Shown: piece after piece, positions 18,346 through 31,452 of the stretch
Numbering within the stretch: position 1 is the first letter of the stretch
How the letters are laid out: every line of letters starts with the position of its first letter
Origin: Thiobacillus sp. 65-1059
GTDB taxonomy: Bacteria > Pseudomonadota > Gammaproteobacteria > Burkholderiales > Thiobacillaceae
Direction: 5' to 3'
Assembly (NCBI GenBank): GCA_001897675.1
Contig: MKUE01000120.1
Span: forward strand, 1 to 56,053
DNA: 56,053 bases
Notes under the pieces: model-generated
Seen by the model: the letters and a program-made list of their open reading frames with translations, nothing else
Databases searched by the model: none
What the model was told of the DNA's origin: nothing
Made by a program: the position numbers and the translations under genes

Positions 18346-18894
18346 CTACCTGGGCGGCGGCGCCCACAGGGCATCCCAGCCGGCGTGCCCCAGCGCCTTC
18401 AGCGTTTCGATGTTGCGTTCATAAATCGTTTCCGCTTCCGGGAAAGCCGCCACCGCCCGCGCGATGCTCGCCTCGCGCAGCAGGTGCAGGATGGGATACG
18501 GCGCGCGATTGGTGTAATTGCCGATATCGTCGGGGGCCGTATCGGCAAACTGGAACGCCGGATGAAAGCTGGCGATCTGGATCACGCCTTCCAGCCCGTG
18601 CTCGCCCACGGCCGCCTCCGCCAACTGCATGAAATCGTTGAAATCGAGAAAATCCGGCAGCAGCGTCGGATGAATCAGCAGCGTGGTGTCGACGGCCTCG
18701 GGATCGGCCGCTGCCAGGAAATCCAGCTCGCGGTCCAGGTCTTCCAGCAGGCCATCCAGATGCCTGGCCGTGCTCACCGCGAAACGCACCTGGTTCTTCA
18801 CGTACACCGCCTTGGCGAACGGGCACAGATTGAGCCCGATCACCGCCTTTTCGACCCATTCCCGCGTTGCCGCGATCACCGCCTCGCTATCCAT
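18346..18894 (-). CDS. DUF1415 family protein
   Basis: A 182-residue cytoplasmic protein recognised by the DUF1415 hallmark IGLNLCPFAK near the N-terminus and by TNRAPYPILHLLRE in the C-terminal half. The biochemical function is not known. It is encoded convergently to the nor operon and divergently from alaS, with 90 bases between the two starts. Confidence 0.88.
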   Translation of the reverse strand: MDSEAVIAATREWVEKAVIGLNLCPFAKAVYVKNQVRFAVSTARHLDGLLEDLDRELDFLAAADPEAVDTTLLIHPTLLPDFLDFNDFMQLAEAAVGEHGLEGVIQIASFHPAFQFADTAPDDIGNYTNRAPYPILHLLREASIARAVAAFPEAETIYERNIETLKALGHAGWDALWAPPPR

Positions 18895-18984
18895 CTTCCC
18901 CGCCCATGCCGCCTGTAAGGGCTGAACTTTACCGGATACAATGCTTTATTGCCCGACGTTCACGCTCGACGACACCACAACACC

Positions 18985-21603
<2,619 letters not shown>

Positions 21604-21683
21604 CCCGCGGGTACAGAATTTGCTCAACTAACCGTAATAGTGCCTGAAAACACGACTCGTCATCACGGGATAGACCGCACACC

Positions 21684-23382
21684 ATGAACTCGCTGGCAAA
21701 TAAACTCGCCTCGCAATTCGCTCGCTTTTCGCCCTCTTTTGGCAAACGGATCGATGATCCGTTGACCAACATCAAGGTGGCCGCGCGCTGGGTCGAGAGC
21801 CTGCCAATCGGCGACGCGTTCAAATGCCAGCAGGCCATTCTCGGCGAGCTCAAGCGCTTCAACGAAAACTCGACGCAATACACGAAAGACCGTCTGGCCG
21901 TGCTGATGCTGCTGGACGAGAAGTCGCGCGACCTGCAGGACACGCTGGTGCGCCAATACCTGCGCAATCCGCGCATGTCGCGCCCGGTGGAAAGCCAGCT
22001 TTGGCATGCCGTGTACGGCCTGTACTGGGAAATTGCGCGCGGCTACCATGCCTTCGTGCTGTACTTCGCGCGCGAGGCGGGGCGGAGCCCGCACGAAAGC
22101 CGGATTCCGCTGATCGCGCTGCGCGCCATCCTCGCCTTCGGCCAGCTGCTGAAATGGCGCACGATACGCTACCAGCCCGCAGGCGAAAAACTCTGGCAGC
22201 GCCTGCACAATCTGTATCTTGTCGCCGAAACCGAAGGGTTTCATCGGCAGCCGCTGCGGGCCTACGCTGAAGACGCGTCCGACTGCAGCTGCGAAACGGC
22301 GTATCTGCATATCCTGATGCTGAAGCTGGCCGACTCCGGCACGCTCTACCCCAGACAGCTGGATCTGCTCGACCGCTGGCTGTGCGGCTGGCACGGGATG
22401 ATGCGGCTGGACAACCGTCTGGATACCCATGTCCACAATTTCGTGATCGACCTGTCGTCCGATCAAGGCCCCCGCCGCGTGCGCAAGCCCGATACCGACA
22501 AACCGCTGCGTTTCTGGTCGACAGCCGATCTGCTGCGAAGACTGCAGGAAATCCACCTTGCCCTGCGCGAAGGCCGCGCGCCTGCACAACTGGGCTTGAC
22601 GGAAAACACCCGCACCGGCGAAAGCCTCGAACTGCTCGACCACCTGCAGCGCCAGTGGTCTTCGCTGGCCGCCCGCGAGCAGCGGCGTGCGCCGCGCGAA
22701 TCGATCAAGCGCCTGGTCGATGTCGCGCACGGGCTCGGCGCCATCGTCAACCAGGTCAAGGCATCCGAAGCGCCCGCCAGCGTGTCGCCGTACGGCACGG
22801 GTTTCAGCTACAGCGAAGCCGACGACGTGCAGGTATACGGTTTCATCACCGATCGCACACGCGAACGCATCTCGCACATCCAGCCCCCCCGCCAGCCCGA
22901 ACGCGCCCGACGTCGAACGCTGGGTGATGCAGGACGAAAGCAAGTGCGGCTATGGCGCCACGGTCGAGTCCCGCGACAAGGACTGGCTGCGCGTAGGCGC
23001 ATTGATCGGCATCAAATCGCACGACGCCGCCACATGGCAGCTGGGCATCGTGCGCCGCCTGGCACGCCTCAACGACGACACCAGTTCGGTCGGCATCGAA
23101 ACCCTGGCCGAAACGCCCGTGCTGGCCATGTTGAACGGCACCGCACCCGCCGGCTACACGGTGAACGGACTCGACAACAGCGGCGCCAGCCTGCCGTATT
23201 CCAGCCTGTGGCTGACAAGCAGCGCCGGCGTCGACAGCGTGATTATCGATCCCGTCCATTTCACGCCCGGCAAGGTAGTGCAGATCCATGGCGTGCCGGA
23301 ACGCAAGCTCGTTGCGCTGGGCAACCCGATCGAGCGCAGCGAAGGCTGGATGCGCGTTGCCGTCGAGCCGGCAAACGGCTGA
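21684..23382 (+). CDS. Hypothetical protein with C-terminal PilZ-like domain, split by a frameshift
   Basis: The frame from 21684 encodes a helical protein up to about residue 401, then degenerates into arginine-rich nonsense ending at 23390. From 22890 onward the sensible protein (DVERWVMQDES...) continues in the +1 frame to the stop at 23382. The switch falls in a run of seven C (22884-22890); six C would restore one protein of about 565 residues. The C-terminal part has DESKCG, matching the DxSxxG motif of PilZ (c-di-GMP-binding) domains, followed by GIVRRLAR and VGIE. The N-terminal domain is unknown. A sequencing error, a real mutation or phase variation are all possible. Confidence 0.62.
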
Positions 23383-23572
23383 TCCCCTGACCCGTCCCTG
23401 CCGTACCGCAAACGCATCGCCCCGCTTGCGGCATGCGCAGTCCCGCCGGTCTGCCGCGGTTTAACTTTCACCGGCTCTCTGGCACAATCGTCGAAAATCC
23501 GACACGCGCACAACAATCCCTCTCTCCACCAGGAGCAGACGCGGTCGCGGCACCATTGGACCTGGAGGATAT

Positions 23573-25003
23573 GTGTCCCGAACCAACAAACCTAGCTTGC
23601 TGATCGTCGACGACGATCCACTGATTTCCGATACGCTGACCTATGTACTGAGCAAGGATTTCGACATCTCGGCCGCCGAGTCGCGCGCCCAGGTGAAAAG
23701 CCTGCTGATGCAGCTGGACGAGCCGCCGCAGCTGGCTTTGGTGGATCTGGGCCTGCCGCCGCAACCGCACAAACCCGACGAAGGCTTTGCCCTGATCGCC
23801 GATCTCCTCGGCATCTCGCCCAGCATCAAGATCCTGGTGCTGTCCGGCCAGAGCGACGAGGCCAACGCGCGCCACGCGCGCGCCCTCGGGGCGATCGATT
23901 TCGTCGCCAAGCCTTGCGAACCCGAGCGGCTCAAATCCCTGCTCTTCAATGCCCTGCTGGTGCAGGACGCCGAGCGCAGCGCCGACAAGGCGCCCGCGCC
24001 GGCCAAGGATTCCGGCATCGTCGGCAGCAGCCCGGCGATGGACAAGCTGCGCCAGCAGATCAAGCAGTACGCGGCAGCGCCCTTCCCGGTGCTGATCGAG
24101 GGCGAGTCCGGCAGCGGCAAGGAGCGCGTCGCCTCCAGCCTGCACCAGTTGTCGCCGCGCTCGCACAAACCCTATCTGGCGCTCAACTGCGCAGCGATCT
24201 CGCCGACGCTGGTCGAGCCCACCCTGTTCGGCTACGCCAAGGGCGCTTTCACCGGCGCCAACAGCGCACGCGCCGGCTACTTCGAGGAAGCCGAGAACGG
24301 CACCCTGTTCCTCGACGAGATCGGCGAATTGCCGCTGGAACTGCAGGCCAAGCTCCTGCGCGTACTGGAAAACGGCGAATACCAGCGCGTCGGCGAGACC
24401 CAGCCGCGCTTTTCCAACGCCCGCGTGGTCACCGCCACCAACCGCGACCTGCGCGCCGAAATCAAGGCCGGGCGCTTCCGTGCCGACCTCTATCACCGGC
24501 TGTCGGTGTTCTCGATCGCGGTGCCGCCGCTGCGCGACATGGGGCAGGACAAGCTCACCCTGCTCGACTACTTCCGCGATTTCTACGCCCGCGAGGCCAA
24601 GACCCCGCCATTCCATCTCGACCCGCGCGCGCAGCAGATGTGGGAGGATTACCATTTCCCCGGCAACGTGCGCGAACTGCGCAACATTGCCATCCGGCTC
24701 ACCACCAAATACCCCGGCATGGCGGTCAACGCCCAGCAACTGGAAGCCGAGCTCGACACCGACCAGGCCTTCCCGCAGGAAATCCCGCTCGCCAACGACA
24801 GCAAGGCGCTGATCGAACTGGCGCGCAAGCAACTGCAGACGCTGGCCAATTTCAACCTGGACGTCACCCTGCGCCAGTGGGAAAAAGCCTATGTCGAGGC
24901 CGCGCTCAACATGACCCACGGCAATCTGTCGCAGGCCGCCAAGCTGCTCGGCATCAACCGCACCACGCTGTACAGCCGCATGCAGACGTACGGCAGCGAA
25001 TAA
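23573..25003 (+). CDS. Sigma-54-dependent response regulator (NtrC/PilR-like)
   Basis: A 476-residue three-domain activator. The receiver domain has D58 as phosphoacceptor (LVDLGLPP) and the DDD acidic pocket at 13-15. The AAA+ domain has Walker A GESGSGKE (177-184) and the sigma-54 contact loop GAFTGA (224-229). The C-terminal Fis-type helix-turn-helix reads [19 protein letters not shown]. The likely start is GTG 23573, just after GGAGGA; the adjacent ATG is out of frame. It heads the pilus operon. A membrane histidine kinase (35940-37685) and a sigma-54 promoter before a prepilin gene lie in the same locus, suggesting it controls pilus genes. Confidence 0.9.
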   Translation: MSRTNKPSLLIVDDDPLISDTLTYVLSKDFDISAAESRAQVKSLLMQLDEPPQLALVDLGLPPQPHKPDEGFALIADLLGISPSIKILVLSGQSDEANARHARALGAIDFVAKPCEPERLKSLLFNALLVQDAERSADKAPAPAKDSGIVGSSPAMDKLRQQIKQYAAAPFPVLIEGESGSGKERVASSLHQLSPRSHKPYLALNCAAISPTLVEPTLFGYAKGAFTGANSARAGYFEEAENGTLFLDEIGELPLELQAKLLRVLENGEYQRVGETQPRFSNARVVTATNRDLRAEIKAGRFRADLYHRLSVFSIAVPPLRDMGQDKLTLLDYFRDFYAREAKTPPFHLDPRAQQMWEDYHFPGNVRELRNIAIRLTTKYPGMAVNAQQLEAELDTDQAFPQEIPLANDSKALIELARKQLQTLANFNLDVTLRQWEKAYVEAALNMTHGNLSQAAKLLGINRTTLYSRMQTYGSE

Positions 25004-25009
25004 GCCCCT

Positions 25010-26302
25010 GTGTATCTCGACTATTTCGGCCTGAAAGAAGCCCCCTTCCGCATCACGCCGAATACCGAGTACTGGCATGCCGGCGGCCAGCGCGGGGAAA
25101 TGCTCGCCGCCTTGCTCTACGCCATCGGTCAGGGCGAAGGCATCATCAAGGTGGTGGGCGAAGTCGGCAGCGGCAAGACCATGCTGTGCCGCAAGCTGGC
25201 AGCGCAGCTGCCCGACAGCGTCGACAGCGTCTATCTCGGTAACCCTACGCTTGCGCCGGACGACATGCTGGCGGCGATTCTGGCCGATCTGGGGATCGAG
25301 CCTCCCGAAAACGGCCGCCAGGCCCGCCTGGCACAGCTGAATGCCGCGCTGCTGGCGCGCCATGCGGCGGGACGCCGCGTGGTGGTGTTCGTCGAGGAGG
25401 CGCAAGGCATCGCGCTCGACAACCTGGAGTTCCTGCGGCTGCTGACCAATCTGGAAACCGCCACCGACAAGCTGCTGCAGATCGTGCTGTTCGGCCAGCC
25501 CGAACTCGACGTGCAGCTGGCCGACCCGCGCATCCGCCAGCTGAAGGACCGCATCACCCTGAGTTTGAGCCTGTCGCCGCTGGTCGAGGCAGAGGTGGCC
25601 GATTACCTGCGCGCGCGTCTCACGGTGGCGGGCTACCGCGGCCCCGACCTGTTTTCGCCTGCGCTGATCGCGCGCATGACGGCGCTATCGGGCGGCCTGT
25701 CGCGCCGTATCAACGTGCTGGCCGACAAAACCCTGCTGGCGGCCTATGCCGGGCAGACCCATACGCTCACCCCGGCCCACCTGGATGCCGCGGCGGGCGA
25801 CGCCGACATGCAGCCGCCCCCGCATCGGCACGCCGGGATGCGCCGCTGGGCATGGCTGAGTATCGGACTTGCCGCCGCGCTGGGCTTGCTGGCATGGGTT
25901 GCGTGGCAGGCGCTGGCGCCCGCCCCGGCTCCCGTCACCGCCCTCCCCCAGACCTCCCGCCAGCCTGCCGCCGCCGCACCCGCCGCCGAAATCGCCGAAC
26001 GGGCACGGCAAACCAGGCTCTGGCTCGCTGCCGCCGCAGCCGGCACCCATGTCATCCAGATCGCCACGGCTAAAGAAGCCGGCGAGGCAGCCGTATTACT
26101 GGAGAGTTTGGACGCCGCCACCCCGCAGCCGGTGCGGGTGCTGCACGGCTTGAGCCAGGGTGCGCCCGCCTGGATGATCCTGGCAGGCGAATTTGCCAAC
26201 CGCGACGCCGCCATGGCGGCGCTGCGCGCGCTGCCCGCCTCGCCGACCGGCGCGCCGTTTCTGCGCACGGTCGGCAAAATGCGCAGCGCAGTCTTGGAAT
26301 GA
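25010..26302 (+). CDS. mshM: MshM/ExeA-like AAA ATPase of the MSHA pilus system
   Basis: A 430-residue protein. The N-terminal ATPase of the ExeA/GspA type opens with the family signature YLDYFGLKEAPFRITPN; Walker A is GEVGSGKT (50-57) and Walker B VVVFVEEAQ lies near residue 130. A single transmembrane helix follows at about 282-302, and the C-terminal part looks periplasmic with an SPOR-like alternating pattern. Such proteins help the secretin assemble through the cell wall. It starts with GTG seven bases after the regulator's stop and overlaps mshL by four bases (ATGA). Confidence 0.8.
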   Translation: MYLDYFGLKEAPFRITPNTEYWHAGGQRGEMLAALLYAIGQGEGIIKVVGEVGSGKTMLCRKLAAQLPDSVDSVYLGNPTLAPDDMLAAILADLGIEPPENGRQARLAQLNAALLARHAAGRRVVVFVEEAQGIALDNLEFLRLLTNLETATDKLLQIVLFGQPELDVQLADPRIRQLKDRITLSLSLSPLVEAEVADYLRARLTVAGYRGPDLFSPALIARMTALSGGLSRRINVLADKTLLAAYAGQTHTLTPAHLDAAAGDADMQPPPHRHAGMRRWAWLSIGLAAALGLLAWVAWQALAPAPAPVTALPQTSRQPAAAAPAAEIAERARQTRLWLAAAAAGTHVIQIATAKEAGEAAVLLESLDAATPQPVRVLHGLSQGAPAWMILAGEFANRDAAMAALRALPASPTGAPFLRTVGKMRSAVLE

Positions 26303-28074
26303 TGATGAACGCTGTGTCGAAACGCTCCGCATTGACGAGACTGGCTCTGTCCAGCCTCGTGTTCTTGGGCGGCTGCATGCCGCCCAAGGCGTTCGACACC
26401 TCGCCCGGCCACATCAGCCAGCCCAGCCAGCCTGCCGTGCCGGGCACCCCGCCGCCCGCCCCGGTCAGGGCCGCGCCGGCGCTGTCCCCGCCCAAGCCGG
26501 TCGCGCCGCTGCCGACCTACACCGTGGTGGTCAACGACGTGCCGGTGAAGGACCTGCTGTTTTCCATCGCCCGCGATACCCAGTACAACATCGACCTGCA
26601 TCCGGGCATCGCCGGCAACGTCTCGCTCAATGCGGTACAGGAACCGCTGCCGGCCATCCTCGACCGCATCGCGCGGCAGGCCGGCCTGCGCTACGAGATG
26701 AACGGCCGCACCGTGTCGATCATGCCCGACACCCCCTACGTCAAGACCTATAGCGTCAATTATGTGAACGTCGCCCGCAACACCGCCTCCAGCGTCGGGG
26801 TGGCGGCGCAGATCGCCAGCACAGGCGGTGGCATCGGCACGGCAACAGGCGGCACGACCAGCACTGCCAGCGGCAACTCCTCCACCACCACGGTGGCCAG
26901 CCAGTCCAACAACGACCTGTGGACGGTGCTGGCCGACAACATCCGCACCATGCTCGCCGGCACCCGCGCGGTCACGCAAAGCAGCGAGGAACGCGCCGCC
27001 CGGCTGGATGCCGAAAAAGCCGAGCGCGCCGAACGGGTGTCGCAGGCCGAGGCGGCCAGCAAGGCCGGCGCCGGTGCCGCCGGCCTGTTCACCGCCGCGT
27101 TTGCCAACCAGCCGGCAAGCGACGGCAAAAACGATGTCGCGGTCAACCCGGTGGCCGGCACCGTCAGCGTGCTGGGCACCGCCAAGCAGCAGGAACTAGT
27201 GCAGCAATACCTCGACCGCGTGATGCAGTCGGCGCAGCGCCAGGTGCTGATCGAGGCCACCATCGTCGAGGTCACGCTCAAGGATCAGTACCGCGCGGGA
27301 ATCGACTGGTCGCGCGCCTTGCAAGGATCGGTCGGGTGGAAAATCGATACCATCGGCGCGGTCGGCGGCAGCAGTTCCAATGCGCTCGCAGGTTCGCTGG
27401 CGCCTTTCATTCAAGCGACCTACAACGGCGGCAACGGATTCAAGGCGGCCATCGACCTGCTGGAGTCCTACGGCAACACCAAGGTGCTTTCCAGCCCCAA
27501 GCTGATGGCATTGAACAACCAGACGGCACTGCTGAAAGTCGTGAACAACCTGGTGTATTTCATCGTCAAGGCGGACACGGTTTCAACCGCCAACGTGGGG
27601 GCGACCACCACCTTCACCACCACCCCGCAGACCGTACCGGTCGGCGTAGTCATGTCGGTGCTGCCGCAAATCAATGAAAACGGTCTGGTGTCGCTCACCG
27701 TGCGTCCGACCATCACGCGCAAGGTGGGGGATGTGGACGACCCCAACCCGGACCTGAAAAACGCCCAGATCAGCAACAAGATCCCGGTCATCCAGGTGCG
27801 CGAAATGGAATCGCTGCTGCAGGTAAGGAGCGGCCAGACCGTCATTCTGGGCGGCCTGATCCAGGACGACAGCAACAACGCCCGCGACGGCATCCCCGGC
27901 CTGTCGCGCCCGGAAGGCATCGGTGCCGCATTCGGCCAGCACGAGCGGAGCAACAGCCAGACCGAGCTGGTGATCTTCCTGCGTCCCATCGTGGTATCCA
28001 ACCCCACGCTGGAAAGCGATGAACTGCGTCAATTTCAACGCCTGCTCCCCAGCAGCGCGCGGAGCAGCCCTTGA
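26299..28074 (+). CDS. mshL: Pilus secretin MshL
   Basis: A 591-residue outer-membrane secretin. It carries a lipoprotein signal (LVFLGGC, with C26 as the acylation site). An STN-like N-domain (residues about 75-135) follows, then a variable linker rich in G, T and S, and the C-terminal secretin domain with VLSSPKLMALNNQ, IPVIQVREMESLLQV and a final TELVIFLRPIVV. It forms the channel through which the pilus leaves the cell. Tandem ATGs at 26299, 26302 and 26305 make the exact start uncertain by one or two codons. Confidence 0.9.
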   Translation: MMMNAVSKRSALTRLALSSLVFLGGCMPPKAFDTSPGHISQPSQPAVPGTPPPAPVRAAPALSPPKPVAPLPTYTVVVNDVPVKDLLFSIARDTQYNIDLHPGIAGNVSLNAVQEPLPAILDRIARQAGLRYEMNGRTVSIMPDTPYVKTYSVNYVNVARNTASSVGVAAQIASTGGGIGTATGGTTSTASGNSSTTTVASQSNNDLWTVLADNIRTMLAGTRAVTQSSEERAARLDAEKAERAERVSQAEAASKAGAGAAGLFTAAFANQPASDGKNDVAVNPVAGTVSVLGTAKQQELVQQYLDRVMQSAQRQVLIEATIVEVTLKDQYRAGIDWSRALQGSVGWKIDTIGAVGGSSSNALAGSLAPFIQATYNGGNGFKAAIDLLESYGNTKVLSSPKLMALNNQTALLKVVNNLVYFIVKADTVSTANVGATTTFTTTPQTVPVGVVMSVLPQINENGLVSLTVRPTITRKVGDVDDPNPDLKNAQISNKIPVIQVREMESLLQVRSGQTVILGGLIQDDSNNARDGIPGLSRPEGIGAAFGQHERSNSQTELVIFLRPIVVSNPTLESDELRQFQRLLPSSARSSP

Positions 28075-29195
28075 GCCTTCTGCTCAAAGCGCTGAAACAG
28101 GCCGAGGTTGCCAACGGGGTCAAGCCCGATTCCGGCAACCGGATCGAGGGCGACCTCGAACTGGAGCCCCTGACCCCGCCCGGCACAGCCCAAGCGCGCG
28201 AATGGGTGGAACCGCCCGGCCTGCTGTTCGGCAGCGGCGCAGGCGCGCCCAAGCCGCGCCGTGTGCGCGATTTTCGCTGGCCGCAACTCTCGCTGGTGCC
28301 GCTCACCGCCCTGCTGGCCGCGCTGATCGCATTCGGCTACGGCTTGTATCTCTACTTCGCCCTGCAGCCGCCGGCCGCGCCCAGCCTTGCGCCGGCAAAC
28401 GACACCGCGCCCGCCGCCGCGCCGGTCGACCCCGCCCCGCTCGAACTCGAATCGGAACCCGCATCCGCCGCGCTGCCCGGCGCGCCGCCGGCGCCGTCCG
28501 CCCCCGTGCCTGCCACAATGCCCGCTGCCGCCGCGGCCCGGCCCGCCGCCGCCCGCGCACCCGCGCACCCCGCCGCCAATCCGGTACGCGCCCTGGCCCC
28601 GTCGGCAGCGGCCCCGCTGCTGTTCCAGCCCGACACGCAAGCGACTCTGCTCGGCCAGGCCTACGCGGCCTACCAGCGCGGCGCACTGGCCGAGGCGCAA
28701 CAACTCTATGCTCAGGCCGCCGCCCACCGACGCAGCGTGGACGCCTTGCTGGGGCTGGCGGCAATCGCCAGCGTCCAGGACCGCGACGCCGATGCGCAAC
28801 GCCTGTATCGCGAGGTGCTCGATCTCGACCCGCGCAACGCCGCCGCCCAGGGCGCCCTGCTCGACCTGCTCGGCAACACCGACGGCAGTGCCGCCGAAAG
28901 CCGCCTGAAAATGCTGATCGAACGCGACCCCAGCCCGCACCTCCACCAGACCCTCGGCAACCTCTACGCCGGGCAGGCACGCTGGAACGACGCGCAGGCC
29001 GCCTACTTCGAGGCGTACCGCGGCGCACCCGGCAACGCCGATTATGCCTACAACCTGGCGGTCAGCCTCGACCAGCTGCAGCAGTTTGCGGCGGCCCTCA
29101 ACTATTACGAAAAAGCGCTCGCGGGCGGCGGCGCGCACCGCTTCGACCGCGCCCAGGCCGAAGCGCGCGTGCAGCAACTGAAGCCGGTCCGCTGA
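28071..29195 (+). CDS. mshN: MshN-like TPR protein
   Basis: A 374-residue protein opening with SLLLKALKQAE, the short conserved N-terminus of MshN and related proteins. One transmembrane helix (about residues 73-98) follows a cytoplasmic segment, then an alanine/proline-rich linker (about 100-185), then TPR repeats to the end. It is probably an inner-membrane scaffold for the pilus machine. The TTG start overlaps the mshL stop (TTGA). Confidence 0.74.
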   Translation: MSLLLKALKQAEVANGVKPDSGNRIEGDLELEPLTPPGTAQAREWVEPPGLLFGSGAGAPKPRRVRDFRWPQLSLVPLTALLAALIAFGYGLYLYFALQPPAAPSLAPANDTAPAAAPVDPAPLELESEPASAALPGAPPAPSAPVPATMPAAAAARPAAARAPAHPAANPVRALAPSAAAPLLFQPDTQATLLGQAYAAYQRGALAEAQQLYAQAAAHRRSVDALLGLAAIASVQDRDADAQRLYREVLDLDPRNAAAQGALLDLLGNTDGSAAESRLKMLIERDPSPHLHQTLGNLYAGQARWNDAQAAYFEAYRGAPGNADYAYNLAVSLDQLQQFAAALNYYEKALAGGGAHRFDRAQAEARVQQLKPVR

Positions 29196-29206
29196 GTTTT
29201 CCCGCC

Positions 29207-30904
29207 ATGGAAAGACGCAAGAAACTCCGCATGGGCGAAACCCTGGTCACCCAGGGACTCATTACCGTCGACCAGCTGCGCATCGGGCTCAAGGAGCAGA
29301 AGGCGACCGGCCTGCCGATCGGCCGCCAGCTGGTCGCCTTGGGCTTCATCACCGAGGCGGTGCTGCGCGACCAGCTCGCCAACGCGCTCGGCAGCCAGGG
29401 CATCGACCTCACCCAGGTGGTGGCCGACCCCGAAGCGCTGCAGCTGGTGCCCGAGGAATTCGCACGCCGTCACCACCTGCTGCCGATCGCCCACGATGCG
29501 GCGAGGAACGTGCTGACGCTGGCGACCACCGACATGTTCAACGTGGTCGCGCTCGACCAGCTGAAAGCCGCGCTCGGCGGCCAGCTCGAAATCGACACGC
29601 TGCTGGCGGGCGAGGCGCAGCTGCTCGAATGCATCGACAAGTTCTACGGCTTCGACCTCTCGCTCGACGGCATCCTGCGCGAGATCGAGACCGGCGAGGT
29701 CGACTACGCCAGCCTCAACCCCGACACCGAGGAATACACCCAGCCGGTGGTGCGGCTGGTCGGCGCGCTGCTGACCGACGCGGTCAAGCGCGAGTCCTCC
29801 GACATCCACTTCGAGCCCGAGCACGCCTTCCTGCGCATCCGCTACCGCGTCGACGGCGTGCTGGAGCAGATCCGCAGCCTGCACAAGACCTACTGGCCAG
29901 GCATCCTGGTGCGCCTGAAGGTGCTGTCGGGGATGAACATCGCCGAGACGCGCGCGCCGCAGGACGGCCGCATGTCGCTCACGCTGAACGGCCGCCCGAT
30001 CGATTTTCGCGTGTCGTCGCAGCCGGGCATCCACGGCGAAAACCTGGTGCTGCGCATCCTCGACCGCGAGAAATCCATCATGCCGCTGGAGCAGATGGGC
30101 TTCACCGCCGACGCGCTGCGCGAATTGCAACTGATGATGGCACGCCCGGAAGGCATCCTCGTCGTCACCGGGCCAACGGGTTCAGGAAAAACCACCACGC
30201 TGTACTCGATGCTGTCGCATCTCAACAACGAGACCGTGAACATCATGACCCTGGAAGACCCGGTCGAATACCCGGTCACGCTGATGCGCCAGAGTTCGGT
30301 CAACGAGACGCTGAAGCTCGATTTCGCCAACGGCATCCGCTCGATCATGCGGCAGGACCCGGACATCATCCTGGTCGGCGAAATCCGCGACAAGGACACC
30401 GCTGAGATGGCCTTCCGCGCCGCCATGACCGGCCACCAGGTGTTCACCACCCTGCACACCAATTCCGCGCTGGGGGTGTTCCCGCGCCTGATGGACATCG
30501 GCATCCAGCCCGGCATCCTCGCCGGCAACATCATCGGCGTCATCGCCCAGCGCCTGGTGCGCAAGCTGTGCCCGCACTGCAAGGAAGCCTACACGCCGGA
30601 CGAGGACGAGGCGCGCATCCTCGGCGCCGACCCCGCCCAGCCGCCGCAGATCTATCGCGCCGCCGGCTGCCCGGCCTGCAGCCACAAGGGCTACCGCGGG
30701 CGGCTGGCCCTGATCGAGCTGTTGCGGATGGACCCCGAGCTGGACGAACGGGTGGCCAACCATGCGCCGCTGCACGAAATCCGCCGCGCGGCATTCGAGC
30801 ACGGCTACCACCCGCTGGCTGAGGATGGAATCAAGCGGGTGCTGGACGGCGTCACCTCGCTGGCGGAAGTGGCGCGGGTGGTGGATTTGACGGGGCGGGT
30901 GTGA
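29207..30904 (+). CDS. mshE: Pilus extension ATPase MshE
   Basis: A 565-residue GspE/PilB-type ATPase. The N-terminus holds an MshEN domain with two copies of the c-di-GMP-binding pattern: RMGETLVTQGLIT at residues 8-20, then IGRQLVALGFIT. Walker A is GPTGSGKT (322-329), followed by the aspartate/histidine boxes and a four-cysteine zinc site (CPHC and CPAC). It powers pilus assembly at the inner membrane and is predicted to be activated by c-di-GMP. The ATG at 29207 follows the mshN stop by 11 bases; the far longer reading frame upstream is a GC artefact. Confidence 0.88.
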   Translation: MERRKKLRMGETLVTQGLITVDQLRIGLKEQKATGLPIGRQLVALGFITEAVLRDQLANALGSQGIDLTQVVADPEALQLVPEEFARRHHLLPIAHDAARNVLTLATTDMFNVVALDQLKAALGGQLEIDTLLAGEAQLLECIDKFYGFDLSLDGILREIETGEVDYASLNPDTEEYTQPVVRLVGALLTDAVKRESSDIHFEPEHAFLRIRYRVDGVLEQIRSLHKTYWPGILVRLKVLSGMNIAETRAPQDGRMSLTLNGRPIDFRVSSQPGIHGENLVLRILDREKSIMPLEQMGFTADALRELQLMMARPEGILVVTGPTGSGKTTTLYSMLSHLNNETVNIMTLEDPVEYPVTLMRQSSVNETLKLDFANGIRSIMRQDPDIILVGEIRDKDTAEMAFRAAMTGHQVFTTLHTNSALGVFPRLMDIGIQPGILAGNIIGVIAQRLVRKLCPHCKEAYTPDEDEARILGADPAQPPQIYRAAGCPACSHKGYRGRLALIELLRMDPELDERVANHAPLHEIRRAAFEHGYHPLAEDGIKRVLDGVTSLAEVARVVDLTGRV

Positions 30905-30946
30905 GAATGGGGCTCGCGTTACTTTTACCGTCTGCGGCTGCGCTAC

Positions 30947-31452
30947 GGCTCCGCTTTTCGCCTTTGGGCGAGTCACTTTCTTTTGCATGGCCAAAAGAAA
31001 GTAACCAAAGAAAAGGCGACCCCACATCGCTGCCCTGCGGGTTCCCGATTTGGCGTGGGCGGGCGGGACAAGAGCGGAACCGTGTCCGAGCTCCGCAGCA
31101 AGGCACGTTTTGTGTGCCTTGCCAGGGCGAGTTGGTGGAGCGCCCGCCCGCGCACGCCAAATCGGCAGCGCTGAAGGGGAACACCCCCCGCTACCGCCGT
31201 CACGTAATGCCATCTCACCACCAAGCACTGGCGCATGCTTTGGAGCCCCTCGTGTGTCGCCGAGAAGCGCAGCCGGACGGGGGGGAAAGGTGCGGGGTGT
31301 CTGAGCCCGCCAGGGCGAGTTCCCGCACCGCCCCGGCCGGCGAGCATCGCAGGGGAGCCGAAGGCCGACACGCCAGGGGTGGCTTTTTCTTTGGTTACTT
31401 TCTTTTGGCCACGCAAAAGAAAGTGACTCGCCCGCAGGCGAAAAGCGAAGCC
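30947..31452. repeat. Large inverted-repeat element (MITE-like) between mshE and mshG
   Basis: The 568-bp mshE-mshG gap has no gene. Its outer arms, 30947-31023 and 31376-31452, are inverted copies of about 77 bp with some six mismatches. Their core reads GAGTCACTTTCTTTTGC and AAAGAAAGTAACCAAAG. Inside lies a second inverted pair (about 31045-31070 with 31142-31168, sharing CGATTTGGCGTG) and a small hairpin at AAGGCAC/GTGCCTT. The short ORFs in it read as repeat translations without ribosome-binding sites. Such arms are typical of non-autonomous dispersed elements. It splits an operon in which all other genes are nearly contiguous. Confidence 0.85.

Noticed and set aside
22884-22890. Programmed ribosomal frameshifting at the C7 tract
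   Set aside because: No stimulatory structure or slow codon context was recognised; error, mutation or phase variation are simpler.
23484-23500. TGGCAC followed by TCGAA as a sigma-54 promoter before the activator gene
   Set aside because: The essential GC of the -12 element is GA here.
28019-29206. Long upstream extension in the frame of mshE
   Set aside because: It overlaps mshN completely and reads as arginine/proline-rich nonsense; the MshEN domain begins right at 29207.
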